Positions 53,656-62,750 of a DNA stretch of 64,000 nt are shown piece after piece. The stretch's first letter is position 1; every line of letters begins with the position of its first letter. The notes beneath the pieces are model-generated. The model saw only the letters and a list, made by a program, of their open reading frames with translations. It was not told the origin of the DNA and made no database searches. This stretch comes from Affinundibacterium macrobrachii (lineage in GTDB: Bacteria; Pseudomonadota; Gammaproteobacteria; Burkholderiales; Burkholderiaceae_D), in contig NZ_BMYT01000005.1 in assembly GCF_014652415.1 (NCBI RefSeq), forward strand, positions 62,001 to 126,000. Direction: 5' to 3'. Position numbers and translations under genes: made by a program.

Positions 53656-54930
53656 TTATTTTTTTGACGGCAGTGCTAAATTTGCTGGTGTGCGCCATAA
53701 GTCTCGGCAAACGCCGCCACCGACTTCTCCTTGTGAATCAATGCGAATATCTGCCACCCGCCAATTCTTTTTTTGATCCATGGCGGTGATGAAACTGATG
53801 CGGCAACTGCCGCTCGCTCCTTGCGTTGATAGCACTCGACCAGACGCTGCACTTACTAATGCTGATCGATTATCAAATGATGACTGGTAGTTTAAAAATC
53901 TCAGTCCACCTACTTCGCTAATCTGTGGTGAACCCATACTTGCGCCGACTTGTTCCTCAGGCCTGCCTTGCCATACTGAAAGTAAGGTTCTTTCTTCTTG
54001 GCCGACTTGTCGATCACCTCGAACTTTTCTTACGATTTCTAAAAATTCTAATTCGGCTTGATGTTGTTCTATGATGGGTTGGCCGAAGTTTTGCGCGGCC
54101 TCAACTTGCTTCTTCATTTGCTTTTCGATGGCAGCGTACTGAAGATCATAGCGGGCTTTCTCTTCTGGGCTCAGCTTTTTCACCCAAAGCCCTGAAGGGT
54201 CAGCACGTTTGCTGCCTTTCCAAAGTACATTCCAGCTTAGGTTAAGCAGATCAATGACTGTTTTTGATTCAAGTGGATGCACAGCTTCTTGCAAACCTAT
54301 TTTTTGTAAGCCCGAGTTGAAGGCTTCGGCATTCCATTGACCGTTGGCAGTGGATTCTTGCAAAGTAAGGCGTACATCTTCATCTTGGCATGCAAATTTC
54401 TGGGCTTTGATCATCGCCGCATTGCTATTGAGTGCCCATTGGGTTTGCTGGATGGGGCGATTGGATAGATCAACTCTGGGTACGGTATAGCTGCGCGGCG
54501 CGATACGCATCTTGACCGGATCATTCCATCGTTGCGGATCATTCCAGCCATCGACGATGACGGATGAACTATATTGTTTGCCTTCCTGCCGCGCTTTTTT
54601 CGCTGCTTTTTCTGCTTCGCTATAGCTTAGGACACGATATTTGTTGAGACATTCAAATTGTAGTTTTAGCTCATCCCATTCTGGTGCGGTGACGGACTCG
54701 TACACAACAATAATGGGCAGTTCTTTGATACTGGTTTTAGCCATGATGTCATTACCTTTGCCCAGCATATCTTCCACTTCGGTACGATCGGTAACACGGG
54801 TAATTTGTGCGTACCATGCCTCCCTTTGACCAACTTTTCCTTGTTGGTGAAATAGTGCCCAGTTAGCATCTGCATTACTCATTAACGTCAAGAGTAATGT
54901 CATACAACCTAAAGATTTGATCGAAAGCAT
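53656..54930 (-). CDS. Secreted hypothetical protein
   Basis: 424 residues with a signal peptide (~1-24, ending SNADA). The central part is lysine- and glutamate-rich (LSPEEKARYDLQYAAIEKQMKKQVEAAQNF, likely coiled). The last ~95 residues (ERTLLSVWQGRPEEQVGASMGSPQI..., then CRDLWRTPA) look like a small domain with two cysteines and a pattern reminiscent of BamE-like 'l..G.....v....G.P' proteins, only a weak resemblance. No family recognised. It follows a second secreted unknown gene at 55074 by 143 bp; the two are probably expressed together. Confidence 0.65.
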   Translation of the reverse strand: MLSIKSLGCMTLLLTLMSNADANWALFHQQGKVGQREAWYAQITRVTDRTEVEDMLGKGNDIMAKTSIKELPIIVVYESVTAPEWDELKLQFECLNKYRVLSYSEAEKAAKKARQEGKQYSSSVIVDGWNDPQRWNDPVKMRIAPRSYTVPRVDLSNRPIQQTQWALNSNAAMIKAQKFACQDEDVRLTLQESTANGQWNAEAFNSGLQKIGLQEAVHPLESKTVIDLLNLSWNVLWKGSKRADPSGLWVKKLSPEEKARYDLQYAAIEKQMKKQVEAAQNFGQPIIEQHQAELEFLEIVRKVRGDRQVGQEERTLLSVWQGRPEEQVGASMGSPQISEVGGLRFLNYQSSFDNRSALVSAASGRVLSTQGASGSCRISFITAMDQKKNWRVADIRIDSQGEVGGGVCRDLWRTPANLALPSKK

Positions 54931-55073
54931 GGAAGATCTCCTATTGATCGCTTATACGAAAATGCGATGCGCACAATCACTTAAGCTTTGCGACTATCGT
55001 TCTGGTAATCGCATGTAATATTGATGATTTGCTTGGCTAAACTAGAGCAAACTACGCGCACAGCAACAACATA

Positions 55074-56156
55074 CTAAAAGCAAACAAAGAAACAAATGGT
55101 TTGTGATTTATCTAGCGTGATCTCCACATTATCCCCATCGTTCTTAATTGATACTTGTTTTTGGAAGGTGGTTGGTTGTTTGATGATATAGGACCAATTG
55201 ACGACTTTATCTTGCGTACCAAGATGTACGCCAGCCGCATTAAACGTATGTGTTTGCCCGACCACTTCTGGAACATTAATCTCCTTATCGTAATTAAAAT
55301 TAGCAAGCAAGGTGTATTCGCCAGCGGGCAAGCGAGGAAAGGAAAATTTACCTTCATCATCGAGAATTTTTGTACTGATAAAGTGTTTGGCGATCCGTTC
55401 GGGAATCTGATCTGGAAGCTTTTTATTAGCTTTGACGTCGGCGAACCAAGCATTAAATTCATCAGTGAGCCATATGAGTGAAACCGCGGTACTGCCTTTG
55501 GGTGGATATTGTTTAGAAGCAAGCAATCCACCTTTGAAGTAGGCCCGTCCACTGATTGACGATTTTCCTACTGGACGGATTTCTGCTAGCGCTGCATCCA
55601 TCGTTTGACCACCGATTTTGCGCCCAGCAACGCAATCGAGCATGGCTGTACGCGCTTTATCAAGTCCATCGTAATTTAATTCGATAAGCAATTTAGGAAT
55701 TACGCTTTCGGGCATCCATATGCCTAGGTCTTTTTCGCTATCTCGCATCGATTGTAATAATGTACGAATATCGCCGGCAGCAACCATCAAGTTACTAGTA
55801 CTTGAGTTCGCCTGTTTTGGCAATATCACTCCCTTTAAATTTGACTCAGGCAAGCCTTTCATTCGTAAGATTAAATCGGTTTCTTGTGCCGCATGCGTTA
55901 CCGGAATTTGCGAACCAGAAAACAATAAGGTGGAATGCTTTGCGGTCGAAGTCGGTCCGAATATGGCAAAGCTATCGACATTGCGTTTGCCCGAAATAAA
56001 GCGAATACCACAATTTAATCCCGGCGTTGATTCGTTATAACGAAGATGCCAGGCACCGAGCGCAGAGCGCGTAATAATTTTTCCATCGGATTCTTGCGCA
56101 TAAGCCTTAGTCCCATTAAGAATTAGCAATCCGATAGACAATATAGTCATACTCAT
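55074..56156 (-). CDS. Secreted hypothetical protein with Ig-like end
   Basis: 360 residues from ATG 56156, chosen because it opens a clear signal peptide (MSMTILSIGLLILNGTKAYAQ); an earlier in-frame start at 56300 would bury it. Residues ~25-230 are unrecognised. From ~240 a beta-rich segment (SGRAYFKGG...ILDDEGKFSFPRLPAGEYTLLANFNYDKE) follows carboxypeptidase-regulatory or Cna-B-like domains. Two N-terminal cysteines and a final CFFVC suggest disulfides. Function unknown; likely periplasmic. Same orientation as the gene at 53656. Confidence 0.6.
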   Translation of the reverse strand: MSMTILSIGLLILNGTKAYAQESDGKIITRSALGAWHLRYNESTPGLNCGIRFISGKRNVDSFAIFGPTSTAKHSTLLFSGSQIPVTHAAQETDLILRMKGLPESNLKGVILPKQANSSTSNLMVAAGDIRTLLQSMRDSEKDLGIWMPESVIPKLLIELNYDGLDKARTAMLDCVAGRKIGGQTMDAALAEIRPVGKSSISGRAYFKGGLLASKQYPPKGSTAVSLIWLTDEFNAWFADVKANKKLPDQIPERIAKHFISTKILDDEGKFSFPRLPAGEYTLLANFNYDKEINVPEVVGQTHTFNAAGVHLGTQDKVVNWSYIIKQPTTFQKQVSIKNDGDNVEITLDKSQTICFFVCF

Positions 56157-56723
56157 CACGCTAAGAGTAGCGCTTCGCGACCTACATAGTAAGCATCGTT
56201 CGGAAAAAGAATAGCGTTGTTGGTCAAGCTTAAACACGAATGATAAAGCGCCAAAACGCTGGATACTTGCCATAAAAAGTTTAACATCGCGCGCGATCAT
56301 GTTTTATCCAATCTAGTAGGACGTCACGATTGCATTTTGATTGCGGCCAATTGATTGTTTTATTGGTTAATCAAACAAACGTGCGAGTGAGTTGGTGTTG
56401 AGGGGAACGCTATTTTTGATTGCATTATATAAAAGTAATCGACTTGGAAATTGTATTAAATTGTACAAAATTAGGTAGTTTTTGTATCTGTGCGCAAGGT
56501 TTAGTCCATTCAATCCATCGTCTTTTTTGTATTGGTAGCAGCAGGTATCTACACAAATTGAAAACCAGATAATTCGAACGTTCCCACAAGCGGGAGAAGG
56601 GTTACGTTCATCATGATCTTGCGTTGTTGCACTTGTGTAGATACCTATCGCTGGAACGCCAGAGCTCCTTTGTTGTATTCAAACTGTGCTGTTTATGCTG
56701 TTTATGCTGTTACTTGGCGCTTT
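56157..56723. other. Intergenic region with a MITE-like element
   Basis: A long non-coding gap. It holds the inverted-repeat element at 56543-56646 (separate entry); the rest is AT-rich, and the only open frame in its first part is the upstream in-frame extension of the secreted protein, judged unlikely. No promoter pattern was assigned. Confidence 0.45.
56543..56646. mobile_element. MITE-like element with 14-bp terminal inverted repeats
   Basis: AGGTATCTACACAA at 56543-56556 has its exact complement at 56633-56646, 76 bp inside. The interior includes a CCCACAAGCGGGAGAAGGG stretch resembling the widespread 'CCCTCTCCCGCTTGCGGGAGAGGG' REP-type palindrome. No gene fits inside. No target-site duplication could be recognised with certainty, so this may be a stable dyad repeat rather than a mobile element. 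Confidence 0.55.
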
Positions 56724-57875
56724 TTACTCTTTCTTTTGTTCTTGTTCTTTTTTTAGTTGCTTGATGATTTCATCAGCAACCAAGGCAGAGGATAAAAAGT
56801 TCTGTCCCGTCACCACACGGCCATCAACTTCGACATATGGACCATTCGGTTTGTCGAAGTGAAAGCTACCTTTGTGTTTCATAACCGTTTGTTTAATTAA
56901 GAAAGGGAATTGCTTAAAATATTCTGCATTCGCTTTTTCAAAGTCTTCTGGATAACCGGTAATTCTCTTGCCCTCGACTAAGTATTTTCCATCTTTTGTT
57001 TTTAGATGGACGATGCCAGCTGTGCCATGGCAAACCGATGAGATGATGCCATTATGCTGTTCGTAAATCTCCATTACTAAGCGCCCGATATCAGCGTCTT
57101 CTGCAACACCATACATCGCATTACTTCCACCGATATAGTGAACGGCGCGATAGTCTTGCGCTCGCAGTTGATTTGCTCTTTTTGTATGTTTTAAAGCGTA
57201 CATAAAGTCGCTGTCATATAAATGCGCCTTATGTAGAGCATTCGAAGTATCGATATAGGCAAGTGGTATTGCACCACCTTCTGGACTTACAAAATCGACG
57301 GTGTATCCTGCTTGTTTAAATCGATCATAGGCATTCACGATTTCAGAAAAGCTCGCGCCAGCGGGCAACATGCTGCTACCGTGGTAGTGCGCACTAGAAA
57401 GAATAAACAATATACGTGCACCGTTTTGGGTGGATGATTGTTTGACTGCGGCTTTACTAATAATTTGCCATTGATTATTGATGTTTTTTAATAAAAACGT
57501 ATCAATGTAGCGGCGTTGTTGATGAGGAATAATGATCTCTGCTTTGGCAGTCGCCAAATCGCCACTTACATCGATTTGCAAGATTTCGCCAATGCGTCCA
57601 TTGAACTTGCCTTGATTCTCTGGCTTATACCAGTTGAGGTATTCCGCGACAGACACTTTGGCAAATGCCTGACCTTCTTTTTCTAATAAGAGATCTGCTG
57701 CGGGATTAAACGCTTTGGCGATTTGCTGTCGTCGATTATAAGAAGTTCCCTCAATGTAGTTGCGCAGAACTTCTTGAATTGCTGACACGCTATGCTGATT
57801 TTCAGTGGCGAACGGCATTGCATCGCTTGATGGATGCAGGAATAAAAAAAATACAAAAATAAAAAAATAATGCAT
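56724..57875 (-). CDS. Secreted NTF2-like / DJ-1-PfpI fusion protein
   Basis: 383 residues with a signal sequence (~1-20, ending SDA). Residues ~30-140 match an NTF2-like lumazine-binding (Lumazine_bd_2/SnoaL-type) domain: IQEVLRNYIEGTSYNRRQQIAKAFNPAADLL. Residues ~150-375 form a DJ-1/PfpI domain with GGxxL...YDRFKQAGYTVDFVSPEGG and nucleophile Cys282 in SSVCHGTAG, the conserved 'elbow'. Members act as chaperones or as glyoxalase/deglycase-like enzymes; fusion of the two domains is unusual. The AraC gene lies 86 bp upstream on the same strand. Confidence 0.85.
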   Translation of the reverse strand: MHYFFIFVFFLFLHPSSDAMPFATENQHSVSAIQEVLRNYIEGTSYNRRQQIAKAFNPAADLLLEKEGQAFAKVSVAEYLNWYKPENQGKFNGRIGEILQIDVSGDLATAKAEIIIPHQQRRYIDTFLLKNINNQWQIISKAAVKQSSTQNGARILFILSSAHYHGSSMLPAGASFSEIVNAYDRFKQAGYTVDFVSPEGGAIPLAYIDTSNALHKAHLYDSDFMYALKHTKRANQLRAQDYRAVHYIGGSNAMYGVAEDADIGRLVMEIYEQHNGIISSVCHGTAGIVHLKTKDGKYLVEGKRITGYPEDFEKANAEYFKQFPFLIKQTVMKHKGSFHFDKPNGPYVEVDGRVVTGQNFLSSALVADEIIKQLKKEQEQKKE

Positions 57876-57961
57876 TGTTGCTCCTTGATTGATTGCGGAA
57901 AAAACAGGAGCAAGAATAAGTTTCTAATTGGGGTAGATCTAGCGCGAATTACAATTTCGAA

Positions 57962-59020
57962 TTACGGATTTATAATTTCGGAATGTTGTAATCCTTGCAG
58001 AGCCTTATATTTCGCGGGTGTTAGCTGAGTATACTTTTTGAAGGCAGCATAGAAAGTCGATAGCGAATTAAAGCCTGAGCTGTTTGCCAGATCTTCCATT
58101 TTCATTGATGAATCACTGCCGAGTAAGTTCTTCGCATGCTCAATTCGATAAAAATTAATAAAATCATTGAACGATTTATGTAGGTTGTCATTTAATAGTT
58201 GGGACAACTTTGGGGTTGACCAACCTAAACTTTTCGCTAATTTGGGTAGCGCTAGATTCGCATCCAAAAAGACCTTTTGTGTGAGAACAAATTGTTCTAG
58301 CTCGTCGATCAATGCCTGTGCATCTTTATCTGCGATTTTCTTATTCGCGTATGGACTTGGGGTTTTATTTCTTTGCTGTTGTATATGCAAGAATATCGTC
58401 ATAACCCCGATACCCATTAAAAAAGTGAAGGTCAGTGCGCCTGAGATATATGAGGTGTATGCAGCAAAAAAATATGCAGCCCAAACGAGCGCACTGCCAA
58501 TGACGATACTTAAAACGATGTAAAGGTCGACATCTTGACGCCAATCGTTTGCTTTAATCGACGAGAGTTTTGGCCAAAGAATATAGATGGATGCAACTGT
58601 ATAAATCAACCAGACAGCATTAATTAATTTGTAAAATATACCGCCCCACAGTTGTGTGTACAAATGGTAAGGGAAGACAATCCCGATCACAATAATTAAT
58701 ACGCTGGGAATAATCAGATGAAGGCGGTACAGCGAAGACGTTTGAAATCTGCCGAGAAAATGTAAGCAATAACAATACAGTAGCGGACCAATTAAAAAAC
58801 AGGCGGATAAGCCCACTTGCAAAATTTGCTTACCGATAGCCGGATTAAAATGAAATAGCACCGATTTCAGTACGCGAATGCTCAGCATTAAGACCAGCAA
58901 CGCTAGAAATCGATTACTCCATCTTCCAGGTTGGCGAAAGAAAAAATAAGCAGCGAGTAGTAATCCATGGCTGCCGCCAAAGCCGCTAATGAGAAGTAAA
59001 AGTTGATCTGAAATTGGCAT
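57962..59020 (-). CDS. Membrane-anchored AraC-family regulator
   Basis: 352 residues. The N-terminal ~210 residues hold about seven hydrophobic segments (PISDQLLLLISGFGGSHGLLLAAYFFF and following), forming a 7TM-type sensor. The C-terminal ~110 residues are an AraC HTH_18 domain: LALPKLAKSLGWSTPKLSQLLNDNLHKSFNDFINFYRIEHAKNLL...DLANSSGFNSLSTFYAAFKKYTQLTPAKYK, with both helix-turn-helix units. Membrane AraC proteins sense extracellular signals. Neighbouring DJ-1 fusion gene is its likely target. Confidence 0.9.
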   Translation of the reverse strand: MPISDQLLLLISGFGGSHGLLLAAYFFFRQPGRWSNRFLALLVLMLSIRVLKSVLFHFNPAIGKQILQVGLSACFLIGPLLYCYCLHFLGRFQTSSLYRLHLIIPSVLIIVIGIVFPYHLYTQLWGGIFYKLINAVWLIYTVASIYILWPKLSSIKANDWRQDVDLYIVLSIVIGSALVWAAYFFAAYTSYISGALTFTFLMGIGVMTIFLHIQQQRNKTPSPYANKKIADKDAQALIDELEQFVLTQKVFLDANLALPKLAKSLGWSTPKLSQLLNDNLHKSFNDFINFYRIEHAKNLLGSDSSMKMEDLANSSGFNSLSTFYAAFKKYTQLTPAKYKALQGLQHSEIINP

Positions 59021-59151
59021 TGCGATGTCAGAGTGTCGCTAGGCGATGTGGCGATAAAGCGCAAAATTATAATGTAATGCGCGTTATTTTAAACGCCTAA
59101 TTTTTTAACAATCGGCCACAGCGCAGTTCTAATTGAGTTAAGTTGAGCAAG

Positions 59152-59703
59152 TCAGTTGCAAGCAACCGATGTTCTCTTACTTAACTGAATCGCTCTTTCT
59201 ATACGAGGGCGATTGTAGCGTTGCAAGATAACTGGATAGAAGTTCAATAGGATATTTAAGACTAATAACCAAACAGATTTGAACACGCCAAATCGTAAGG
59301 CAACATAGATATTGAAAGCCAATACAATCAAGAAGATGAGTAAGTGACCTAGTTCAGATTTTTTTGTTTGATGATGTAAGTTAATCAGTGCCTGCGTATT
59401 TTTCTCTATCGGATTAGATTTTCGAATGAGCTTTTCCCAACCAACCAAGACTAATATTTTTCTGAAAACATCAACACCGAAATAGGTGTAAATTTTTCCT
59501 CGGCGCTCCCATGATTTCTGATTGAAGTATGGCGACTGTAATGTACTCTTTTGAACTTCAATAAAAACAGAAACCCACATCATCAATAGAAAATTCAGTG
59601 CCCAAGAAAAAGTGAAGCTCTCCATTTTCATAAAATAGACTAGGGCATAAACCGACGCGATGCTGGCAAGGAAAATTAAAAACAAGCTGATATTTCTTTT
59701 CAT
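59152..59703 (-). CDS. Hypothetical membrane protein
   Basis: 183 residues with four likely transmembrane segments: ~5-25 (FLIFLASIASVYALVYF), ~32-48, ~123-138 (LLIFLIVLAFNIYVALRF) and ~140-158. The loop between TM2 and TM3 is basic and includes KSWERRGKIYTYFGVDVFRKILVLVGWEKLIRK. No family recognised. It lies 131 bp upstream of the AraC gene and points the same way, but no shared function can be claimed. Confidence 0.6.
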   Translation of the reverse strand: MKRNISLFLIFLASIASVYALVYFMKMESFTFSWALNFLLMMWVSVFIEVQKSTLQSPYFNQKSWERRGKIYTYFGVDVFRKILVLVGWEKLIRKSNPIEKNTQALINLHHQTKKSELGHLLIFLIVLAFNIYVALRFGVFKSVWLLVLNILLNFYPVILQRYNRPRIERAIQLSKRTSVACN

Positions 59704-60066
59704 GATTGAACCCTTTAATTGCCCAAATATCGTGCTTCATCTTTGGTTTAGCTTGGTATTTACTGGGATAAAGTCACCGAAGAAGATACCTTTGGCAGTC
59801 TTAGATCACTGATTCTGCGACGATAATTCATCAATTGGTATCGGAGTGTGAAGTATTTTAGTTAGTTGGTCAAAATTAGTTTTTGACATTGAACTTTACT
59901 GAGAGGTTTTGCCCACAACATCACTAATGTGAGGAAATGATATGAGGAATCGGATCTGGGGGAGCAGCAGAGCACGATACAAGAACGCAAATGCGTGTTA
60001 GCGAATCAATCAACTTTGTGGCAGACTACGCGCTTGGTGTAACAATCACAAAGAGATAAAGATACG
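59704..60066. other. Intergenic region, divergent genes
   Basis: About 360 bp containing AT-rich stretches (around 59850-59960) but no repeat, terminator or gene that I can support. It must hold the promoters of two divergent genes. Confidence 0.35.
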
Positions 60067-60606
60067 ATGTTAGCTAATCAGACGATTGAAAAATCAGATA
60101 CAAAAGATTGTCCAGTTTGCGGCGAGACCATCAAAGCAGTCGCGATTAAGTGTCGCTTCTGTAATACCGATTTACAAGCCTACGCTGCACAAGTAGAGCA
60201 TGAGTCCGAACGCGTTTTATTTGAAGGTCATCCGGCGACTATTTATAGCGTTTGGCAATGGTTTGTTGTGGTACCGACGCTCGGTATTGGCTACCTCTAT
60301 TATTGGTTCAAAGCGCGCGGCTTACGCTATGAAATTACCACCCAAAGAGTAAAGTTGGAACGCGGTATATTTTCTAAAGTAAAAGACAACGTTGAGCTTT
60401 TTACGATAGAACATTTCGATTTAAATTCACCATTTGGCATGCGTTTGATGGGTTACTGCATATTGCAACTTAGGTCGTCAGATACTAGCTATTCCGAGTT
60501 GCATTTGTATGGTATCAAAAATTTAGAAACACTTGCCGATACCTTACGCGATTGTTCCATGCGTGAACGGACTAGACGACGTGTAACAGCGATCATTCAT
60601 CCTTAG
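60067..60606 (+). CDS. Zinc-ribbon plus bacterial PH-domain protein
   Basis: 179 residues. An N-terminal zinc ribbon (CPVCGETIKAVAIKCRFC, C-x2-C-x11-C-x2-C, ~14-31) precedes a bacterial PH-like domain (~50-160) with two hydrophobic hairpins (WQWFVVVPTLGIGYLYYWF) and the YEITTQRVKLERGIFSKVKDNVELFTIEHFDL motif, as in YdbT/bPH_2 proteins that attach to membranes. It may be a membrane-peripheral sensor. No partner evident; methyltransferase genes follow in the same direction after 112 bp. Confidence 0.8.
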   Translation: MLANQTIEKSDTKDCPVCGETIKAVAIKCRFCNTDLQAYAAQVEHESERVLFEGHPATIYSVWQWFVVVPTLGIGYLYYWFKARGLRYEITTQRVKLERGIFSKVKDNVELFTIEHFDLNSPFGMRLMGYCILQLRSSDTSYSELHLYGIKNLETLADTLRDCSMRERTRRRVTAIIHP

Positions 60607-60718
60607 CTATAAATCGCCTACATCAAAGAGTTGAGTTTTTTGCTCCTAAAGTATAACTTTCTTAGTTGACTAATCTAGATTTTCCCTTCACTTATTAAAG
60701 TTTAAAAAGGAAAGAGTA

Positions 60719-61351
60719 ATGACGGGCACTAGCAAAGCACTTATGCGGCGGGTTCATGATCAACGGTTTGCAACACGATATTTTGTCGGTAGTGGTATTG
60801 ATATTGGTTGCGGCTCCGATCCGATTGCGCAGTACCATGAACAGTTTCCTCTGATTACGAGTGTCAAGAGTTGGGATTTGCCGGATGGTGATGCACAGTA
60901 CCTTGCTACTATTCCAGATGCAAGTTTAGATTTTGCGCATTCTAGCCATAGCTTGGAACATATGGTCGATCCCCGTATAGCGTTAATCAATTGGTTGCGT
61001 GTGTTGAGGCCAGGCGGTCATTTAATTGTGATGATTCCTGATGAAGATCTTTATGAGCAGGGACAATTTCCTTCGACATATAACGATGATCACAAGTGGA
61101 CTTTTACGATTCATAAATCGACTTCGTGGTCATCTCGGTCAATTAACTTAATGCAATTGTTGTCGGAGTTTTCATTGCAAGCTCAGACGCTCAAATTAGA
61201 GTTGCTAGATGCAACCTATCGCTATCAATTAAATCGCTTTGATCAAACACTGACGCCTGTGGCAGAATGCGGTATCGAGTTTGTGATGCGAAAACTGACG
61301 TCAGAAGAGCTGAAAAAACGTGGACGCTACTCTTCAATTGAACATTTTTAA
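60719..61351 (+). CDS. Class I SAM-dependent methyltransferase
   Basis: 210 residues with the methyltransferase core: GIDIGCGSDPIAQY (motif I, the SAM glycine loop, ~25-38), SLDFAHSSHSLEHMVDPRIALINWLRVLRPGGHLIVMIPDEDLYEQG (motifs II-III). AAAGGAA precedes the ATG. The following FkbM-type gene begins 10 bp after the stop codon, so the two are co-transcribed, perhaps modifying a polysaccharide, lipid or small metabolite. Substrate unknown. Confidence 0.88.
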   Translation: MTGTSKALMRRVHDQRFATRYFVGSGIDIGCGSDPIAQYHEQFPLITSVKSWDLPDGDAQYLATIPDASLDFAHSSHSLEHMVDPRIALINWLRVLRPGGHLIVMIPDEDLYEQGQFPSTYNDDHKWTFTIHKSTSWSSRSINLMQLLSEFSLQAQTLKLELLDATYRYQLNRFDQTLTPVAECGIEFVMRKLTSEELKKRGRYSSIEHF

Positions 61352-61360
61352 AGTCAAATA

Positions 61361-62170
61361 ATGCCTATTGCTAATTTACGCCCAATTGCTTTCGTAATCG
61401 CAGCCACGAATCACGGAAGTATGTTAGTTAACCGCCACGATTATCGCTTAATAGAGGGGGGCGGATATGGTGTGGGATATCAGCTATTAAACAATTCTGC
61501 TTTTGATCCAAGCGAAGTCGATTTTGTGTTGCAACTTCTCAATACCCGTAAGGAATTTGGCGGTCCAGGCGTTGTTGCGATCGATTGTGGTGCGAACATC
61601 GGGGTTCACACTATAGAGTGGGCCAAGCATATGCATGGCTGGGGAGAAGTTATTAGTGTAGAGGCGCAAGAAAGAATTTTTTATGCACTTGCAGGCAATA
61701 TCGCGATGAACAATTGTTTCAATGCACGTGCGATGTGGGCTGCGGTGGGCGCTAATAGTGGAACTATACAAGTACCTGCAGCGAATCACTTCGTGCCATC
61801 CAGTTTTGGAAGTTTAGAAATTCGAAAAACTGAACGCACTGAATTTATTGGACAGACGATCGATTATTCAGCACAGAAAACGATAGAAACCAGATTGTTC
61901 GCAATCGACGATTTAGCATTGCCGAGAATCGACTTCATTAAAATTGATATCGAAGGTATGGAAATGGAGGCGCTACAAGGTGCAACTGAATCCATCACTC
62001 GTTGCAAACCGCAAATGATGATAGAAAAGATTAAATCTAATGAGAAACAATTGACTGAGTTTTTGAAGGCGAAAGGTTATGTGATTTTTGGTTTGGGAAT
62101 TAATTTGTTAGCGATTCATGAGTCCGATCCAACTTCGAAAAATGTTCGAGTGAATGTAGCATCGAAATAA
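61361..62170 (+). CDS. FkbM-family methyltransferase
   Basis: 269 residues. Motif I: VVAIDCGANIGVHTIEWAKHM, with the typical D-x-GANIG loop; a later RIDFIKIDIEGMEMEALQGA has the FkbM 'D.E.D..KIDVEG.E..aL.G' text. FkbM enzymes methylate hydroxyls of sugars or polyketide-type molecules, often in surface-polymer clusters; no glycosyltransferase is seen next to it here. It directly follows a second methyltransferase (10-bp gap). Confidence 0.9.
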   Translation: MPIANLRPIAFVIAATNHGSMLVNRHDYRLIEGGGYGVGYQLLNNSAFDPSEVDFVLQLLNTRKEFGGPGVVAIDCGANIGVHTIEWAKHMHGWGEVISVEAQERIFYALAGNIAMNNCFNARAMWAAVGANSGTIQVPAANHFVPSSFGSLEIRKTERTEFIGQTIDYSAQKTIETRLFAIDDLALPRIDFIKIDIEGMEMEALQGATESITRCKPQMMIEKIKSNEKQLTEFLKAKGYVIFGLGINLLAIHESDPTSKNVRVNVASK

Positions 62171-62252
62171 GGAATAAATTGAATGAATTAATTCGCTGCT
62201 ACAAGACTGAAAATAAGTCCGCTTGTCCAAATATCTAGCTTAGGTAAATCAA

Positions 62253-62639
62253 TCAGAAATCCCGAGGTGGTGGATCAAGCGGAATGCCTAATTTGTCTGC
62301 AATTTTTTGCAGACTTTTTTCTTGCCACTCCTGTTCGTCATGTGTGAACGCGCTCTTGTCGACGAGAATATTTGTGATGATGCTGGCGATGATCATGGGG
62401 ATAATGCAAAAAATCCAGAAATGCGCAAAGACGATTGCCATCAGGCGACCTTCGATCGTCATGGGTGATAGATCTCCATAGCCAATCGTTAAAGAGGTGA
62501 CACATGCCCACCATAGACCATCAACAAATGTTTTGCTTTCCAAATGCGAGAATAGAAACGCGGCTCCCAAAATACTGAGCACATACAGAATCAAGATAAC
62601 TTGAATACGATTCGCGACGTATAACAATAATTTTCTCAC
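62253..62639 (-). CDS. Small potassium-channel-type protein
   Basis: 128 residues from GTG 62639, chosen because GAGGAG lies 7 bases upstream; a GTG at 62678 would add 13 residues. Two transmembrane helices flank a pore loop with the K+ selectivity filter TIGYGD, after WWACVTSLTIGYGDLSPMTIEGR. This is the 2TM ion-channel fold (Ion_trans_2). The C-terminus (~95-128) is soluble and short; no RCK domain is attached, so any gating partner is unknown. Confidence 0.9.
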   Translation of the reverse strand: MRKLLLYVANRIQVILILYVLSILGAAFLFSHLESKTFVDGLWWACVTSLTIGYGDLSPMTIEGRLMAIVFAHFWIFCIIPMIIASIITNILVDKSAFTHDEQEWQEKSLQKIADKLGIPLDPPPRDF

Positions 62640-62750
62640 TATCAAACTCCTCTTATCGCACGGCAAATCGTCGTGCACTCTCTGTTAATAGAACTTAGTC
62701 TGGCATGTTTGCACATGACTTAACTGTTGCAGCTGGCGTGCTTAATTGAA

